NCBI GenBank assembly: GCA_903994365.1
Contig: CAJEXL010000008.1
Span: 28,056-92,055 of the forward strand
Direction of reading: 5' to 3'
Source of the DNA: an uncultured Chlorobiaceae bacterium
GTDB taxonomy: Bacteria; Bacteroidota; Chlorobiia; Chlorobiales; Chlorobiaceae
Length of the DNA stretch: 64,000 bases
This document shows, in pieces, positions 56,340 to 64,000 of this stretch. Below the pieces are notes generated by a model. That model was not told where the DNA came from and made no database searches. It was given only the letters and a program-made list of their open reading frames with translations. Position 1 is the stretch's first letter, and every line of letters starts with the position of its first letter. Both the position numbers and the translations under genes were made by a program.

Positions 56340-57275
56340 ATGGAGAGAAACGTACGCGACCTTATTGTCATGGGAACTGGTCCTGCTGGTTATACCGCAG
56401 CCATATATTCAGGAAGGGCAAATATCGCTCCCCTTGTGATTGATGGTATCCAGCCGGGTGGCCAGCTTATGATTACAACGGAGATAGAGAATTTCCCGGG
56501 TTTCCCGGAGGGAATCCGTGGCCCTGAGCTGATGGCCAGGATGCGTGAGCAGGCGGCAAAGTTTGGAGCGGAGTTTGTCGGGGGCAGTGTGACTGATGTT
56601 GATCTTTCAAGAAGTCCATTCTCTCTTTCGCTTGAGGATGGTCGCGAATTTTTGACCCACACCCTTATTGTTGCAACTGGAGCAAATGCCAAATGGCTTG
56701 GCCTCGAATCAGAAAATTGTTATCGTGGTAAAGGTGTTTCTGCTTGTGCAACCTGTGACGGATTTTTCTTTCGTGATTGCAAAGTTTTTGTTGTTGGTGG
56801 TGGCGATACGGCAATGGAAGAGGCTCTTTTTTTAACAAAATTCGCTTCTGAAGTGGTTATTGTGCACCGTCGTGAAGAGTTCAGGGCATCGAAAATTATG
56901 ACCCTTCGCACCAGAAAAACTCCAAAAATCAGCATGATGATCAACGAGGTGGTTGATGAGATTCTTGGTGATGGCAAGAAGGTAACCGGCATCAGATTGA
57001 AAAATGTTGTGACGGGCGCTTTCTCCGAGCACTTTTGCGATGGTGTTTTTCTTGGAATCGGTCATGCGCCGAATTCTGGTTTGTTCAAGGATCAGCTTGA
57101 TCTTGATGACTATGGCTACATTAAAACCAAAAAATCGTCAACAGAGACCAATGTGCCTGGAGTTTTTGCCTGCGGAGATGTTCAGGATAACTCTTATCGC
57201 CAGGCAGTGACGGCTGTTGGAACGGGATGTATGGCTGCAGTGGATGCCGAGCGCTTCCTCGAATCCATACGGTAA
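56340..57275 (+). CDS. trxB: Thioredoxin reductase
   Basis: A 311-residue FAD/NADPH enzyme. The FAD site is GTGPAGYTAA, the redox-active pair is in SACATCDGFF, and the NADPH site is VVGGGDTAMEEA. It reduces thioredoxin. A GTG at 56298 lies within the preceding terminator arm, so the ATG at 56340 with the usual MERNVRDL start is preferred. The 5' leader is very short after the trxA terminator and has no strong ribosome-binding site. Confidence 0.95.
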   Translation: MERNVRDLIVMGTGPAGYTAAIYSGRANIAPLVIDGIQPGGQLMITTEIENFPGFPEGIRGPELMARMREQAAKFGAEFVGGSVTDVDLSRSPFSLSLEDGREFLTHTLIVATGANAKWLGLESENCYRGKGVSACATCDGFFFRDCKVFVVGGGDTAMEEALFLTKFASEVVIVHRREEFRASKIMTLRTRKTPKISMMINEVVDEILGDGKKVTGIRLKNVVTGAFSEHFCDGVFLGIGHAPNSGLFKDQLDLDDYGYIKTKKSSTETNVPGVFACGDVQDNSYRQAVTAVGTGCMAAVDAERFLESIR

Positions 57276-57312
57276 AGGAATTCAGGTAACAGTGTCATGA
57301 CTTGATCCGCTG

Positions 57313-57708
57313 TTATTTTGGCAGGCTGTCGAAGTAGTTTTCGAGAACTTCGTTGAAGCCGCAGGCAAGTTCAGTGTTTGCGACTTCTTCTTTGGAAAAC
57401 CACCGGATCATCTGCCCTTCGTGCAGAACGATATTGTCTGGTTCAAAATCTGCCTGTTGCATAAAGATGTACTCTCTTCTGTCTGAAAATTCGTAGATAC
57501 GGAAAAGCCTGCATCCCTCAACGTTGATTTCCATCTCTTCAAGCATCTCCCTCACAATACACTCTTCGGCACTCTCAAGCTCTTCAATATGCCCACCCGG
57601 TAAATCCCACATTCCCGGGCATGAGATTGATGGAATGTCATCCCTGAGTACCAGCAAAACCTGATGGAGGCTATTGAAAAAAATGATGCTGGCGCCCTGG
57701 TGCCTCAT
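57313..57708 (-). CDS. Nudix (MutT-like) hydrolase
   Basis: A 131-residue Nudix protein with the motif GGHIEELESAEECIVREMLE plus EMEI (GX5EX7REUXEEXGU, with the final Gly replaced by Glu). The family cleaves nucleoside diphosphate-linked compounds or oxidised nucleotides. The start overlaps the stop of the upstream small gene by four bases (ATGA), so they are co-translated. The substrate is unknown. Confidence 0.87.
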   Translation of the reverse strand: MRHQGASIIFFNSLHQVLLVLRDDIPSISCPGMWDLPGGHIEELESAEECIVREMLEEMEINVEGCRLFRIYEFSDRREYIFMQQADFEPDNIVLHEGQMIRWFSKEEVANTELACGFNEVLENYFDSLPK

Positions 57709-57974
57709 GCAGTTGTTTCAGATTCAACAGTGCTTTTGGGCGATGATTGCTCAGGAGATTTAGGCATTTTTCCTTTATTGAGCCCAACGAACAAGGCTCC
57801 GACTGTGAAGGTCAATGCGCCAACTGCGAAGGTCAATGCGCCAACTGCAGCCCCGGTCAAGGCATGAAGAGCCACAGGAATGCCAATAATCGGGATCAGC
57901 ACTTTAGCTCCCGCTGGAAGTTCCGGAAGGGTTATTGATGTTTGAGGCTTTTGTATGCTCTCTTCTTGTGCCAT
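57705..57974 (-). CDS. Small glycine/alanine-rich membrane protein with internal repeats
   Basis: An 89-residue protein with a polar N-terminus and a long hydrophobic stretch (about 24-66). It contains a VGALTF-type heptad repeated in tandem (VGALTFAVGALTFTVGAL). The DNA shows two identical 21-bp copies at 57807-57827 and 57828-57848 with a third diverged copy beside them. Such glycine-zipper segments pack in membranes. I recognise no family. It precedes the Nudix gene with an ATGA overlap. Confidence 0.6.
   Translation of the reverse strand: MAQEESIQKPQTSITLPELPAGAKVLIPIIGIPVALHALTGAAVGALTFAVGALTFTVGALFVGLNKGKMPKSPEQSSPKSTVESETTA
57807..57848. repeat. Two perfect 21-bp tandem copies
   Basis: GAAGGTCAATGCGCCAACTG plus C occurs twice head to tail inside the small membrane-protein gene and keeps its reading frame, adding one seven-residue unit per copy. 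Confidence 0.9.
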
Positions 57975-58147
57975 AAAAGGAAAGGTTATATTGATTACAT
58001 CAGAAAGACACCGTCACAGATTATACCAAAATAAGCAACCCAACTTATTAGACAAACTGAATATACGCATCTCCTCTCATTTTATTTTCGTTGAGGTTAA
58101 ATTTTCCAAAACTCTGCTGCCGGGATGTTTATTTACCCTTGGCTCAA

Positions 58148-59710
58148 CTAATCGTCATTTTCCTCTGCTTCGCCATTACGATGGCATTTTGCGCAATTCT
58201 GATAGTTGGCGATTCCCTCTTTACGATGTTTGTATGCCATCCCTGCTTCGGAGTGTTCATGACAGTTGTAACAGGTATACTTTTTGTAGTTACCTGAGTC
58301 CGTGTGACAGGTTTTGCAGCTTACCCTGTGATCGCTGTCGAGTCTGAAATATCGGTTGTGGTCGAATGTTGCCGGTTTCCATCGGCTGGTGCTATGGCAG
58401 CTTCCACAGCTTGCCTGCGATTGCCGGTGAAGATTGTCGGCCGGTTCATCAGCCTTGTGGCAACTGATGCAGCTTTTCCCTGCCGAAGCCGCGAGATTTT
58501 TATGATCAAAGGTAGCCGGTTTCCACTTTGTAGTGCTATGGCAATCAGCGCAACTGGTTGAGACACTCTGGTGGAGCTTGTCGGCTGGCCTCTCAGCCTT
58601 GTGGCAACTGATACAGGCTTTTCCCGCTGAAGCGGCAAGGTTTTTATGATCAAAGGTTGCCGGTTTCCACTTTGTAGTGCTATGGCAATCAGCGCAACTG
58701 CTTGAGACACTCTGGTGGAGCTTGTCGGCTGGTCTGTCATCCTTGTGGCAACTGATGCATGCTTTTCCCGCTGAAGCGGCAAGGTTTTTATGGTCAAAGG
58801 TTGCCGGTTTCCACTTCGTGGTGCGATGGCACTCAGCGCAACTGGTTGAAACGCTCTGATGGAGGTTGTCGGCTGGTCTGTCAGCCTTATGGCAACTGAT
58901 GCATGCTTTTCCCGCTGAAGCGGCAAGGTTTTTATGGTCAAAGGTTGCCGGTTTCCACTTTGTGGTGAGGTGGCACTCAGCGCAACTGGTCGAGACACCC
59001 TGGTGGAGTTTATCGGTTGGTCTGTCAGCCTTGTGGCAACTGATACATTTTTTTGCATCTGAAGCGGCGAGATTCTTATGATCAAAGGTAGCCGGTTTCC
59101 ACTTTGTGGTGAGGTGGCATTCAGCGCAACTGGTCGAGACACCCTGGTGGAGTTTATCGGTTGGTCTCTCAGCCTTGTGGCAACTGATACACTTTTTCGC
59201 ATCTGAAGCCGCGAGATTCTTATGATCGAATGTAGCCGGTTTCCACTTTGTAGTGCGATGGCACTCCACGCAACTTCCTTGAGCAAATTGATGCAGTGTA
59301 TCAGCAGGCTTTTGATTGCTGTGACAGGTGATGCAGTCATTCTTGAGTGCAGGTGCAAGCGATTCATGCCGGAACGGCTTGACCTCTTTTGTGGTCCATT
59401 TCCCTTTGTGATCGGTATGGCAGTCGATACAGGAGTTGTCGGTAAGGCCTTTGTGGAAAAGAACCTTGCCGCTGCTGTTTTTCAGCATGGCACCAGCGAC
59501 CGTTTTGAGACCGATGTCACTTTGTTTGTGACAACTGATGCACTGCACTGATGATATGCTTTGGAATGGTGTATGGCAGGCAAGGCAATCTCTCTTGAGT
59601 GCCTTATGGCCTCTCGTCAGTGTGCCCGGGTTAATAAGCAGATCGGGATATGCCAGTGCAAGGGCAGCAAGGATGATGGCCGATGCAATAAAAACAAGAA
59701 ATGGTTTCAA
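58148..59710 (-). CDS. Multiheme c-type cytochrome with 20 heme-binding motifs
   Basis: A 520-residue exported cytochrome. An N-terminal hydrophobic helix (about 4-20) acts as a signal or anchor, so the bulk is periplasmic. Twenty CXXCH motifs are present. Residues 153-440 consist of six 48-residue units, each containing CISCH and a second motif such as CAECH or CADCH and the segment KWKPATFDH, followed by a partial seventh. The units are nearly identical, indicating recent expansion. Such proteins act as electron wires or reservoirs. It lies 3 bp downstream of a membrane protein with conserved histidines, its probable partner. Confidence 0.93.
   Translation of the reverse strand: MKPFLVFIASAIILAALALAYPDLLINPGTLTRGHKALKRDCLACHTPFQSISSVQCISCHKQSDIGLKTVAGAMLKNSSGKVLFHKGLTDNSCIDCHTDHKGKWTTKEVKPFRHESLAPALKNDCITCHSNQKPADTLHQFAQGSCVECHRTTKWKPATFDHKNLAASDAKKCISCHKAERPTDKLHQGVSTSCAECHLTTKWKPATFDHKNLAASDAKKCISCHKADRPTDKLHQGVSTSCAECHLTTKWKPATFDHKNLAASAGKACISCHKADRPADNLHQSVSTSCAECHRTTKWKPATFDHKNLAASAGKACISCHKDDRPADKLHQSVSSSCADCHSTTKWKPATFDHKNLAASAGKACISCHKAERPADKLHQSVSTSCADCHSTTKWKPATFDHKNLAASAGKSCISCHKADEPADNLHRQSQASCGSCHSTSRWKPATFDHNRYFRLDSDHRVSCKTCHTDSGNYKKYTCYNCHEHSEAGMAYKHRKEGIANYQNCAKCHRNGEAEENDD
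58391..59254. repeat. Six tandem 144-bp coding repeats
   Basis: The region encodes six successive 48-residue heme-binding units with very high mutual identity. The last is followed by a partial unit. Unequal recombination could change the number of hemes in multiples of two. Confidence 0.9.
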
Positions 59711-59713
59711 CAG

Positions 59714-60292
59714 TTACCTCCAGTTCCAGAAGAAAAATATGGAAATAATATGGACTGACGTCAATGCAACTAAAAAAGCAACCAGGGGTCGGTGTACCGC
59801 TCTCCATTGCTCAAGAGCTTTGAGCGTCATGCTATCCCAGTATTGTTCATTCTCAGCCATTTCCTGCTTCCCGGGATCGATTCCAAGCTGTTTCATTTTC
59901 AGCTTTGCCTCATCCTTAAGTTTTTTAACCAGGTGTTGCCCGACATGGCCGCTTGCCGTGACAATCATCATTAATGCTGTAGCTGCCCAGGGCAGAATGG
60001 CGTTGAAATGTACTCCCGAATGAACAATAATCATGAGAGTGGCGATCCATCCTGAATGGCAGTGAAGCTTGAGAAAAAATTTGAGCGATCCACTCTTGAT
60101 AAGCTTGCTTTTTCGGGCTGAATAGACAGCAGATATCGCAAAAAAAATGGTGCCCACAATTCCAAGATATCGCCCAACCCATACAAGATGGGCAATATGA
60201 AGGATGTTATCAAGAGCGATGCCAGCAAGAATCAGCAACAGATATGATACCGAAAGAGGTATGGTTCGTTGTACAAGGAGTGATTTCCACAT
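59714..60292 (-). CDS. Membrane protein with paired histidines, probable b-type cytochrome partner
   Basis: A 192-residue protein with about four or five membrane helices. Histidines lie in or near the helices (KLHCHSGWIATLMIIVHSGV and AVHRPLVAFLVALTSVHI), an arrangement typical of two-heme membrane cytochromes, with a soluble charged loop (about 115-155). No catalytic motif is visible. The 20-heme cytochrome starts 3 bp after its stop, so it probably passes electrons between the quinone pool and that protein. The ribosome-binding site is weak. Confidence 0.7.
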   Translation of the reverse strand: MWKSLLVQRTIPLSVSYLLLILAGIALDNILHIAHLVWVGRYLGIVGTIFFAISAVYSARKSKLIKSGSLKFFLKLHCHSGWIATLMIIVHSGVHFNAILPWAATALMMIVTASGHVGQHLVKKLKDEAKLKMKQLGIDPGKQEMAENEQYWDSMTLKALEQWRAVHRPLVAFLVALTSVHIISIFFFWNWR

Positions 60293-60448
60293 CGTTCAGA
60301 ATTATTCAGGCATTACGAACTTTTTGAGAAAGATAATCGCCGTTGCTTAAAAGAGTCTGAAGGGACCCTTAAAAATACCTTAAAAATTGCGATGTGGTAA
60401 AATAATGGTTCCATTGAGTCCAGAAGAAGGTGTTTTACAGAAAAACGG

Positions 60449-62332
60449 TCATAGTTTCTGGCCTTCAAACTGATCTGTTCCATACAGATTGAGCTGCTTG
60501 CGATAATAGGCAAAAGCCTCTTCCTGACGGACCACGCCCAGCAGGGTGTTGTTTCTGGTATCCAGTACCGGCAGTACATCATAATCTGAAATCTCAAAAA
60601 GTTTCAGCGCTTCGTCAAGTTTTGAGGTGTTATAAAGGACAGGGAGATCCTTTTTCACAATGTCCTCGGCAATCAATCCAACAAGAACATCTTCCTTGAG
60701 AAGAATTCTCATCTCGTCAAGGCTGATAATTCCAGAAAAAAGGCCGTGATCATCCGTAACCAGAAAGCTTGATTCTGGTGTATTGAAAAAAACATCAATC
60801 ATTGTCGCCGCACTTTCTGACTCGCTGAATTTTACATAATCTGTTTTCATGACGTCGGTAATACTGATGTGCTCCGCTACTGACAGAGCTATGCCAAACC
60901 CCAGCCTGACCCCCTCCTTTTCAAGAATGTAGCTCTCCATACTGTGGCGGTAGGTAAGCCGGGCAATAATCGACGAGGTAACGGCGGCAAACATGATAGG
61001 CAGCACAATCTCATATTGACCGGTTACCTCAAAGAGAATAAGGATCACGGTTAAAGGCGCCCTCATGATGCCCGCCGTCAATGCACCCATGCCAACAAGG
61101 GCATAAGCGCCCGAGCTGGCGGTTATAGATGGAAAAACCGTATGGACAATGTTGCCGAACATACCCCCAAGCATTGCACCCATTTTCATGGCTGGCGCAA
61201 ACATTCCGCCTGACCCTCCCGAACCGATACTGAGACCGGCAACGACCGGTTTGAAGAGGTAAATGCCAATCATGTTGGCCCAGCTTTCAGTTCCGTGAAC
61301 CGCATGGTTAATGGCTTCATAGGAAAATCCGTACAGACCGGGAAGCCAGATACAGATAACGCCACTCATGAGGCCGCCGATAGCCGGCATTGCCCAAACA
61401 GGTATTTTCCATCGTTTTTCAACTCTTTGGAACCACTCCTCGATGGCGTAATAGACCTTGATGAACATCACGGCTGAAAGACCGGCGAGGATGCCAAGCA
61501 GACAGTAGAAGAGCAGCTCTGTGTTCGACACCAGAGCGTATTCAGGAACCTGAAACGTTGGAGAGTTTCCCAGAAAACTTCTTGAAAGAACTGTGCCGAT
61601 GACCGCAGCAATAACAATGGGGCTGAATGTTTTAACGCTGAAGTCCCCAAGCAGCACTTCAACAGCAAACATGACACCGCCAATTGGTGCATTAAATACC
61701 GCTGCAAGGCCTGCAGCAGCCCCGCAACCGAGCAGTGTACGGGTCTTGTTTGGCGAAAATCGCAACATCTGTGCTACCGTTGAACCAATGGCTGCGCCGA
61801 CCTGGACAATTGGAGCCTCACGTCCGCCCCCCCCACCTGACCCAATACTCAGTACCGATGTTATACTTTTATGAATCCACAGGTTGCGTTTAATAATACC
61901 ATCATTCTGCGCAACCGCTTTGATGACTGAGGCAAGACCATGTCCAGGCCTCATTTTCAACACAAACGCATTGTAAAGACCAACCAGCAAGCCACCAAGC
62001 GCGGGGATGAAGGGGAGAATAACCATCCAGTAAGTGTCGATGACACTATTTTTACCAAATATTCGAAGATCAGTAAAAATCATGGTACTGATCATCACAA
62101 TGGCATCATGAAATACCACTGCAACATAACCGGTCAAAAGCCCAACGCATACCGCAACAAGAAGAAAAGGGATATCCTGATTAAGATTAAGCTGAACAAG
62201 CAGATAATCAAGGCTCAGGCGAAAAAACTGTTGAGAATTGCCTTTGAAATATCTGCTTTTTCGGAAAAAGCTGTAGAAAAATGCCAGAGCCTTTCTGCCC
62301 AGCTTCCCTTTTGTGTGGTGTGATTGTTTCAT
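60449..62332 (-). CDS. ClC-family chloride channel or transporter with CBS domains
   Basis: A 627-residue protein. About 430 residues form the ClC membrane domain, with selectivity segments GSGGGGGREAPIVQVG (the GREGP-like motif) and GSGGSGGMFAPAMKMG. Two CBS domains follow (about ITDVMKTDYVKFSES and LIAEDIVKKDLPVLYN), which usually bind nucleotides and regulate the channel. The frame extends 33 codons upstream, but the ATG at 62332 is preferred. Whether it is a channel or a chloride/proton exchanger cannot be settled without the proton-glutamate alignment. Confidence 0.93.
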   Translation of the reverse strand: MKQSHHTKGKLGRKALAFFYSFFRKSRYFKGNSQQFFRLSLDYLLVQLNLNQDIPFLLVAVCVGLLTGYVAVVFHDAIVMISTMIFTDLRIFGKNSVIDTYWMVILPFIPALGGLLVGLYNAFVLKMRPGHGLASVIKAVAQNDGIIKRNLWIHKSITSVLSIGSGGGGGREAPIVQVGAAIGSTVAQMLRFSPNKTRTLLGCGAAAGLAAVFNAPIGGVMFAVEVLLGDFSVKTFSPIVIAAVIGTVLSRSFLGNSPTFQVPEYALVSNTELLFYCLLGILAGLSAVMFIKVYYAIEEWFQRVEKRWKIPVWAMPAIGGLMSGVICIWLPGLYGFSYEAINHAVHGTESWANMIGIYLFKPVVAGLSIGSGGSGGMFAPAMKMGAMLGGMFGNIVHTVFPSITASSGAYALVGMGALTAGIMRAPLTVILILFEVTGQYEIVLPIMFAAVTSSIIARLTYRHSMESYILEKEGVRLGFGIALSVAEHISITDVMKTDYVKFSESESAATMIDVFFNTPESSFLVTDDHGLFSGIISLDEMRILLKEDVLVGLIAEDIVKKDLPVLYNTSKLDEALKLFEISDYDVLPVLDTRNNTLLGVVRQEEAFAYYRKQLNLYGTDQFEGQKL

Positions 62333-63234
62333 AGGTTCAATGTGCGAAAAAAAAGATTTATAACAGAAACCAGGCACGTACCGGGTCAAGGAGTTTTGAA
62401 GAGTAACCAATGACTTTAACCTTGCCGTCACAGCGGCGGAGCTGCACTATTTTTTCTTCATTTGCGCGCTCACCTGGCTGGAGGTGAACGGTGCTGGAGC
62501 GCGGCAGTGCAATTCGCTGCCTGATTGCGCAGAGCGGAAGTGACGGACGCCGGAAGCACAGGGCGCAAGCTTGCTTTCTCTTGGCGCTCTTGGACCCAAG
62601 TGCGCCATGGTGGTTGCTGCGGCTGGGCGTGCATGAGCGAAGGCGGCACTCCGCTTTCGCGCCAGTCTGATACTGTGCAGTACTGAGAACCCTCGGTATT
62701 GCGTTGAGCATTTCAAGATTTCTTTTTTTCATTCCGAAATTCTTCATTCTTGTCATGGCGTCGCCGTTTTACGCGGCGAGGCGTGACAAGAATGGAGGAA
62801 GAAATGTTGTTCGGCTACCGGTCATTTCTTGTCGCTGCGAGGGGCAGCGGACAGTGCGGACCGGTGTCAGTCGGCTTTCGCGTCCGCAGGGCTGCGCGAG
62901 CGAAGCGAAGCGCCTACCTGATTTCTTTTCCGCTGAACAGCGCTCCCGACGGAGCGGAATGAAAGCGTAACGAAGTGAAGCGAATGGAGCGACAGGCGGG
63001 CGCTGTTGAGCGGGTTGCTCTCACTGCACTGATGGTCGGCTGAGGTGAGCAAGTGCAGGGCTGTACTCGGCACTGCATTTGCGGGTGGTCGGGGTGAGCA
63101 TGGTGGCCAGTTTGCCGCTGGGCTGCGCAAACGGAGCGGAGCGGAGTGCAACGCCCGACCGGACCGGATCAATTATCTGATGATGGAGTTTTTTTCGCTC
63201 TCAAACGAATTCCTGAAGTCTCTCTTTTCCTGTG
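62333..63234. other. GC-rich repetitive stretch without genes
   Basis: No convincing gene is seen. From about 62430 to 63180 the composition is clearly richer in G and C than the flanks. Purine-rich phrases recur, such as CGAGCGAAGCGAAGCG near 62896 and GGAGCGGAGCGGAGTGC near 63132. A hairpin sits at 62745-62794. Open frames here run on all strands without start signals, as expected for such composition. It looks like a mobile or amplified non-coding element between the ClC gene and the Abi gene. Confidence 0.6.
62745..62794. repeat. Long imperfect inverted repeat
   Basis: CATTCTTGTCA (from 62745) pairs exactly with TGACAAGAATG (62784-62794). Inside, a GTCGCCG/CGGCGA stem lies around a short TTTTACG loop. 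It is in the gene-free GC-rich stretch. Confidence 0.85.
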
Positions 63235-64000
63235 TCATTTCCAAAATGAGTCTGATCGCCAATTTTCCGAGAAACCCATCTCTTTTTCCTGTTTAAGGGG
63301 GCAGGATTTCATAAGTGCTTTGAGACCATCTTTAAATGAGGTGTCAGGGCTGATACTTTGCATGATGTATTGCATACAGCATAACGCTGCGTAGGGCTTG
63401 TATGGCAAAATATTTCTGTTTTGGATAAATTGGTTCGAGGGTTTTTTGGGTAAGGTGATATGTGCTGTCAACCTGCGGTTCCATAACCGGCCGTGATGTG
63501 CGCAAGTGTTGCGGATATGACTGAAGCAGAGCATCCAGTTTTCGAGCAGTTCGATATTGTTTAGTCCGAAATGCTTGACCACTGCGATTTTTTCGGGACT
63601 TTTTTTCAGATTCCAGAACATTTGAGATAACAAGCCAAAACCGCTCACTTCAAGACTCATCCATGATGGAGGATCAACAGGTTCGGTATAGGTCTTCTTG
63701 TAATGCTCGATAAATGTTTCGTTGGAACGGCTGATTTCTGTTTGCAAAGATTGAATTTGGCTATTAAACCGATTGACATCCCTGAAAAGCGTTTCGTTTA
63801 ACTGCCAATGGCTGCCGTATGGAATCGCGAATTGGTGAATTATCTGTGTTCGCATGGCAATTTCAATTTTTTCCATGGCATCGAACACCATGCTCCTCAA
63901 TTTTCGATCAAAAACATAGAGTTCTATGATTTGCTCAAAGGTTACTGGAACGATGAAGGGATGATTAGGCCGTGTGTTATCCTGGAATGGATAGGTATAG
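63235..64000 (-). CDS. Abi_2-family abortive infection protein (5' end outside window)
   Basis: The frame is open to base 64000, so the N-terminus is missing. The visible 254 residues match the AbiD/AbiF (Abi_2) family. The stretch ending ELYVFDRKLR, then IEIAMRTQII, occupies the usual early position, and RNTCAHHGRLWNR contains the R-x4-6-H motif of HEPN-type nucleases. These proteins cause phage-induced growth arrest or death, in some cases by RNA cleavage. The TTG at 63900 is internal, not a start. It lies next to the GC-rich repeat stretch, consistent with an accessory, mobile defence gene. Confidence 0.85.
   Translation of the reverse strand, partial: YTYPFQDNTRPNHPFIVPVTFEQIIELYVFDRKLRSMVFDAMEKIEIAMRTQIIHQFAIPYGSHWQLNETLFRDVNRFNSQIQSLQTEISRSNETFIEHYKKTYTEPVDPPSWMSLEVSGFGLLSQMFWNLKKSPEKIAVVKHFGLNNIELLENWMLCFSHIRNTCAHHGRLWNRRLTAHITLPKKPSNQFIQNRNILPYKPYAALCCMQYIMQSISPDTSFKDGLKALMKSCPLKQEKEMGFSENWRSDSFWK

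Noticed and set aside
58391..59254. CRISPR-like repeat array
   Set aside because: Units are 144 bp, contiguous without spacers and coding in frame, so they are protein repeats.
58321..59367. 348-codon alternative frame within the cytochrome gene
   Set aside because: It is long only because the 144-bp repeats keep every frame open; the heme-binding frame is the real one.
62358..63172. Several overlapping frames on both strands in the GC-rich stretch
   Set aside because: They arise from scarcity of stop codons in GC-rich repetitive DNA; none has start signals or family features.

Overview
The window most likely comes from a green sulfur bacterium (family Chlorobiaceae, Chlorobium/Pelodictyon type). 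The main reasons are an eleven-gene complex I operon (nuoABCDHIJKLMN) without nuoE, nuoF or nuoG, an ArsA/GET3-type ATPase of the kind common in this group, multiheme c-type cytochromes, short gene spacing, and moderate GC content. This is inference from gene content; the species cannot be fixed from the sequence alone.

Layout. 1-4.3 kb is an accessory stretch: the 3' end of a type I restriction hsdR gene, an aldo/keto reductase, a solitary NotI-like nuclease fused to a ferritin-like helical segment, its small overlapping neighbour, and a Nif11-leader-type peptide. 4.4-9.25 kb (minus strand) is a three-gene cellulose-like exopolysaccharide locus: TPR/beta-barrel exporter, GT2 synthase, GH8 glucanase. 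9.25-10.26 kb has no convincing gene. 10.3-17.6 kb (plus) carries two small lipoproteins, dCMP deaminase, ribD, a DoxX-like protein, tpx, ribE, rarA and a TolC-type outer-membrane protein. 17.6-19.3 kb (minus) holds a methyltransferase, a HIT protein and two leucine tRNAs. 19.4-21.9 kb (plus) has a PAP2-like membrane protein, a ferrochelatase-like protein, a TPR protein and a small membrane protein. These lead into the nuo operon at 22.1-33.1 kb.

33.3-38.5 kb (minus) is a four-gene run: GH13-like protein, PfkB kinase, sodium:solute symporter, Maf. 38.6-42.3 kb (plus) has truA, a LysM lytic transglycosylase and arsA. Then come serA (minus), a DAHP synthase and a GNAT-like protein (plus), a TorF-type porin (minus), an RsbW-like kinase and pgi (plus). 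49.8-52.0 kb (minus) holds a caspase-family protease next to a zinc-ribbon/leucine-rich-repeat protein. dnaE, trxA and trxB follow on the plus strand. The right end (minus) has a Nudix hydrolase with a small glycine-rich partner, a 20-heme cytochrome with internal 48-residue repeats plus a membrane partner, a ClC channel, a GC-rich repetitive stretch without genes, and an Abi_2-type abortive-infection gene that runs off the window.

The core genes serve respiration or photosynthetic electron flow (nuo, cytochrome module), riboflavin, serine and aromatic biosynthesis, redox defence (tpx, trxA, trxB) and replication or repair (dnaE, rarA). Candidate unusual systems are the NotI-like/ferritin-like pair, the caspase/LRR pair, the reduced cellulose-like locus and the repeat-built cytochrome with its membrane partner.
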